Shown piece by piece: positions 63,467 to 64,000 of a stretch of DNA of 64,000 bases. Source of the DNA: Mycobacterium paraffinicum (lineage in GTDB: Bacteria; Actinomycetota; Actinomycetes; Mycobacteriales; Mycobacteriaceae). Within the stretch, counting starts at the first letter, position 1; each line of letters begins with the position of its first letter. The stretch lies in the NCBI RefSeq assembly GCF_001907675.1, contig NZ_MPNT01000029.1:1-64000 (forward strand), in the 5' to 3' direction. The notes under the pieces are model-generated. The model worked only from the letters and a program-made list of their open reading frames with translations. It searched no databases and was not told the DNA's origin. The translations under genes were made by a program, and so were the position numbers.

Positions 63467-64000
<534 letters not shown>

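Overview
The window is high-GC actinobacterial DNA with dense genes, many GTG starts and 4-nt ATGA overlaps. Its right half follows the gene order I know from Mycobacterium tuberculosis Rv0107c to Rv0129c: ctpI, a small Rv0108c-sized gene, rhomboid protease, acyltransferase (Rv0111 type), ldtA, oxyS, oxcA, fadD7, fusA2, an Rv0121c-type F420 protein, pepA, treS, mak and the 3' part of an antigen 85 gene. The organism is therefore almost certainly a Mycobacterium. The metabolic genes that interrupt this order, and the absence of PE_PGRS genes and of the heptose cluster (Rv0112-Rv0115), point to a nontuberculous species. These homologies come from memory and no search was run.

Layout. 1-14.3 kb: accessory metabolic genes, namely SDR dehydrogenases, two methyltransferases, a hydrolase-cyclase fusion, a TetR/MpaB-oxygenase pair with a clear palindromic operator, two SRPBCC proteins, a short adenylating enzyme next to an aldehyde dehydrogenase, a cutinase, and an SDR-FadD pair. 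14.3-24.1 kb: the giant P-type ATPase CtpI, an ECF sigma factor divergent from an SDR-DUF899 pair, small genes, and a rhomboid-SRPBCC pair. 24.1-39.5 kb: a twelve-gene catabolic island between the rhomboid and acyltransferase genes. It has a seven-gene leftward operon (SDR, Rieske oxygenase, Baeyer-Villiger-like monooxygenase, SDR, class III CoA-transferase, ThDP enzyme, aldehyde dehydrogenase), a divergent four-gene operon (SMP-30-like beta-propeller, GntR/UTRA regulator, AMP-forming ligase, SDR) and a zinc alcohol dehydrogenase. 39.8-49.6 kb: the acyltransferase, an O-methyltransferase, an M-box Mg2+ riboswitch leading into a small protein and an NRAMP-like transporter, a quinone-reductase-like enzyme, and a 1196-residue carboxylic acid reductase with a consensus CRP site upstream. 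49.7-64 kb: the conserved block for cell-wall crosslinking, oxalate metabolism, EF-G2, the PepA protease, the trehalose-maltose-1-phosphate route to glucan, and antigen 85.

How the genes may work together. The island reads as a pathway that hydroxylates a ring (Rieske), oxidises the alcohol to a ketone (SDR/ADH), inserts oxygen to make a lactone (Baeyer-Villiger enzyme), opens the lactone (SMP-30-like), activates the acid with CoA (ligase or transferase) and cleaves it (ThDP lyase, ALDH). The substrate is unknown. Two separate acid-to-aldehyde systems are present: a one-protein reductase (Car) and a two-protein adenylation/dehydrogenase pair resembling EhpF/EhpG.

The best candidates for new biology are the catabolic island, the M-box-controlled NRAMP-like transporter with its leader reading frames and small protein, and the EhpF/EhpG-like pair. 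I saw no rRNA, tRNA, CRISPR array or transposase.
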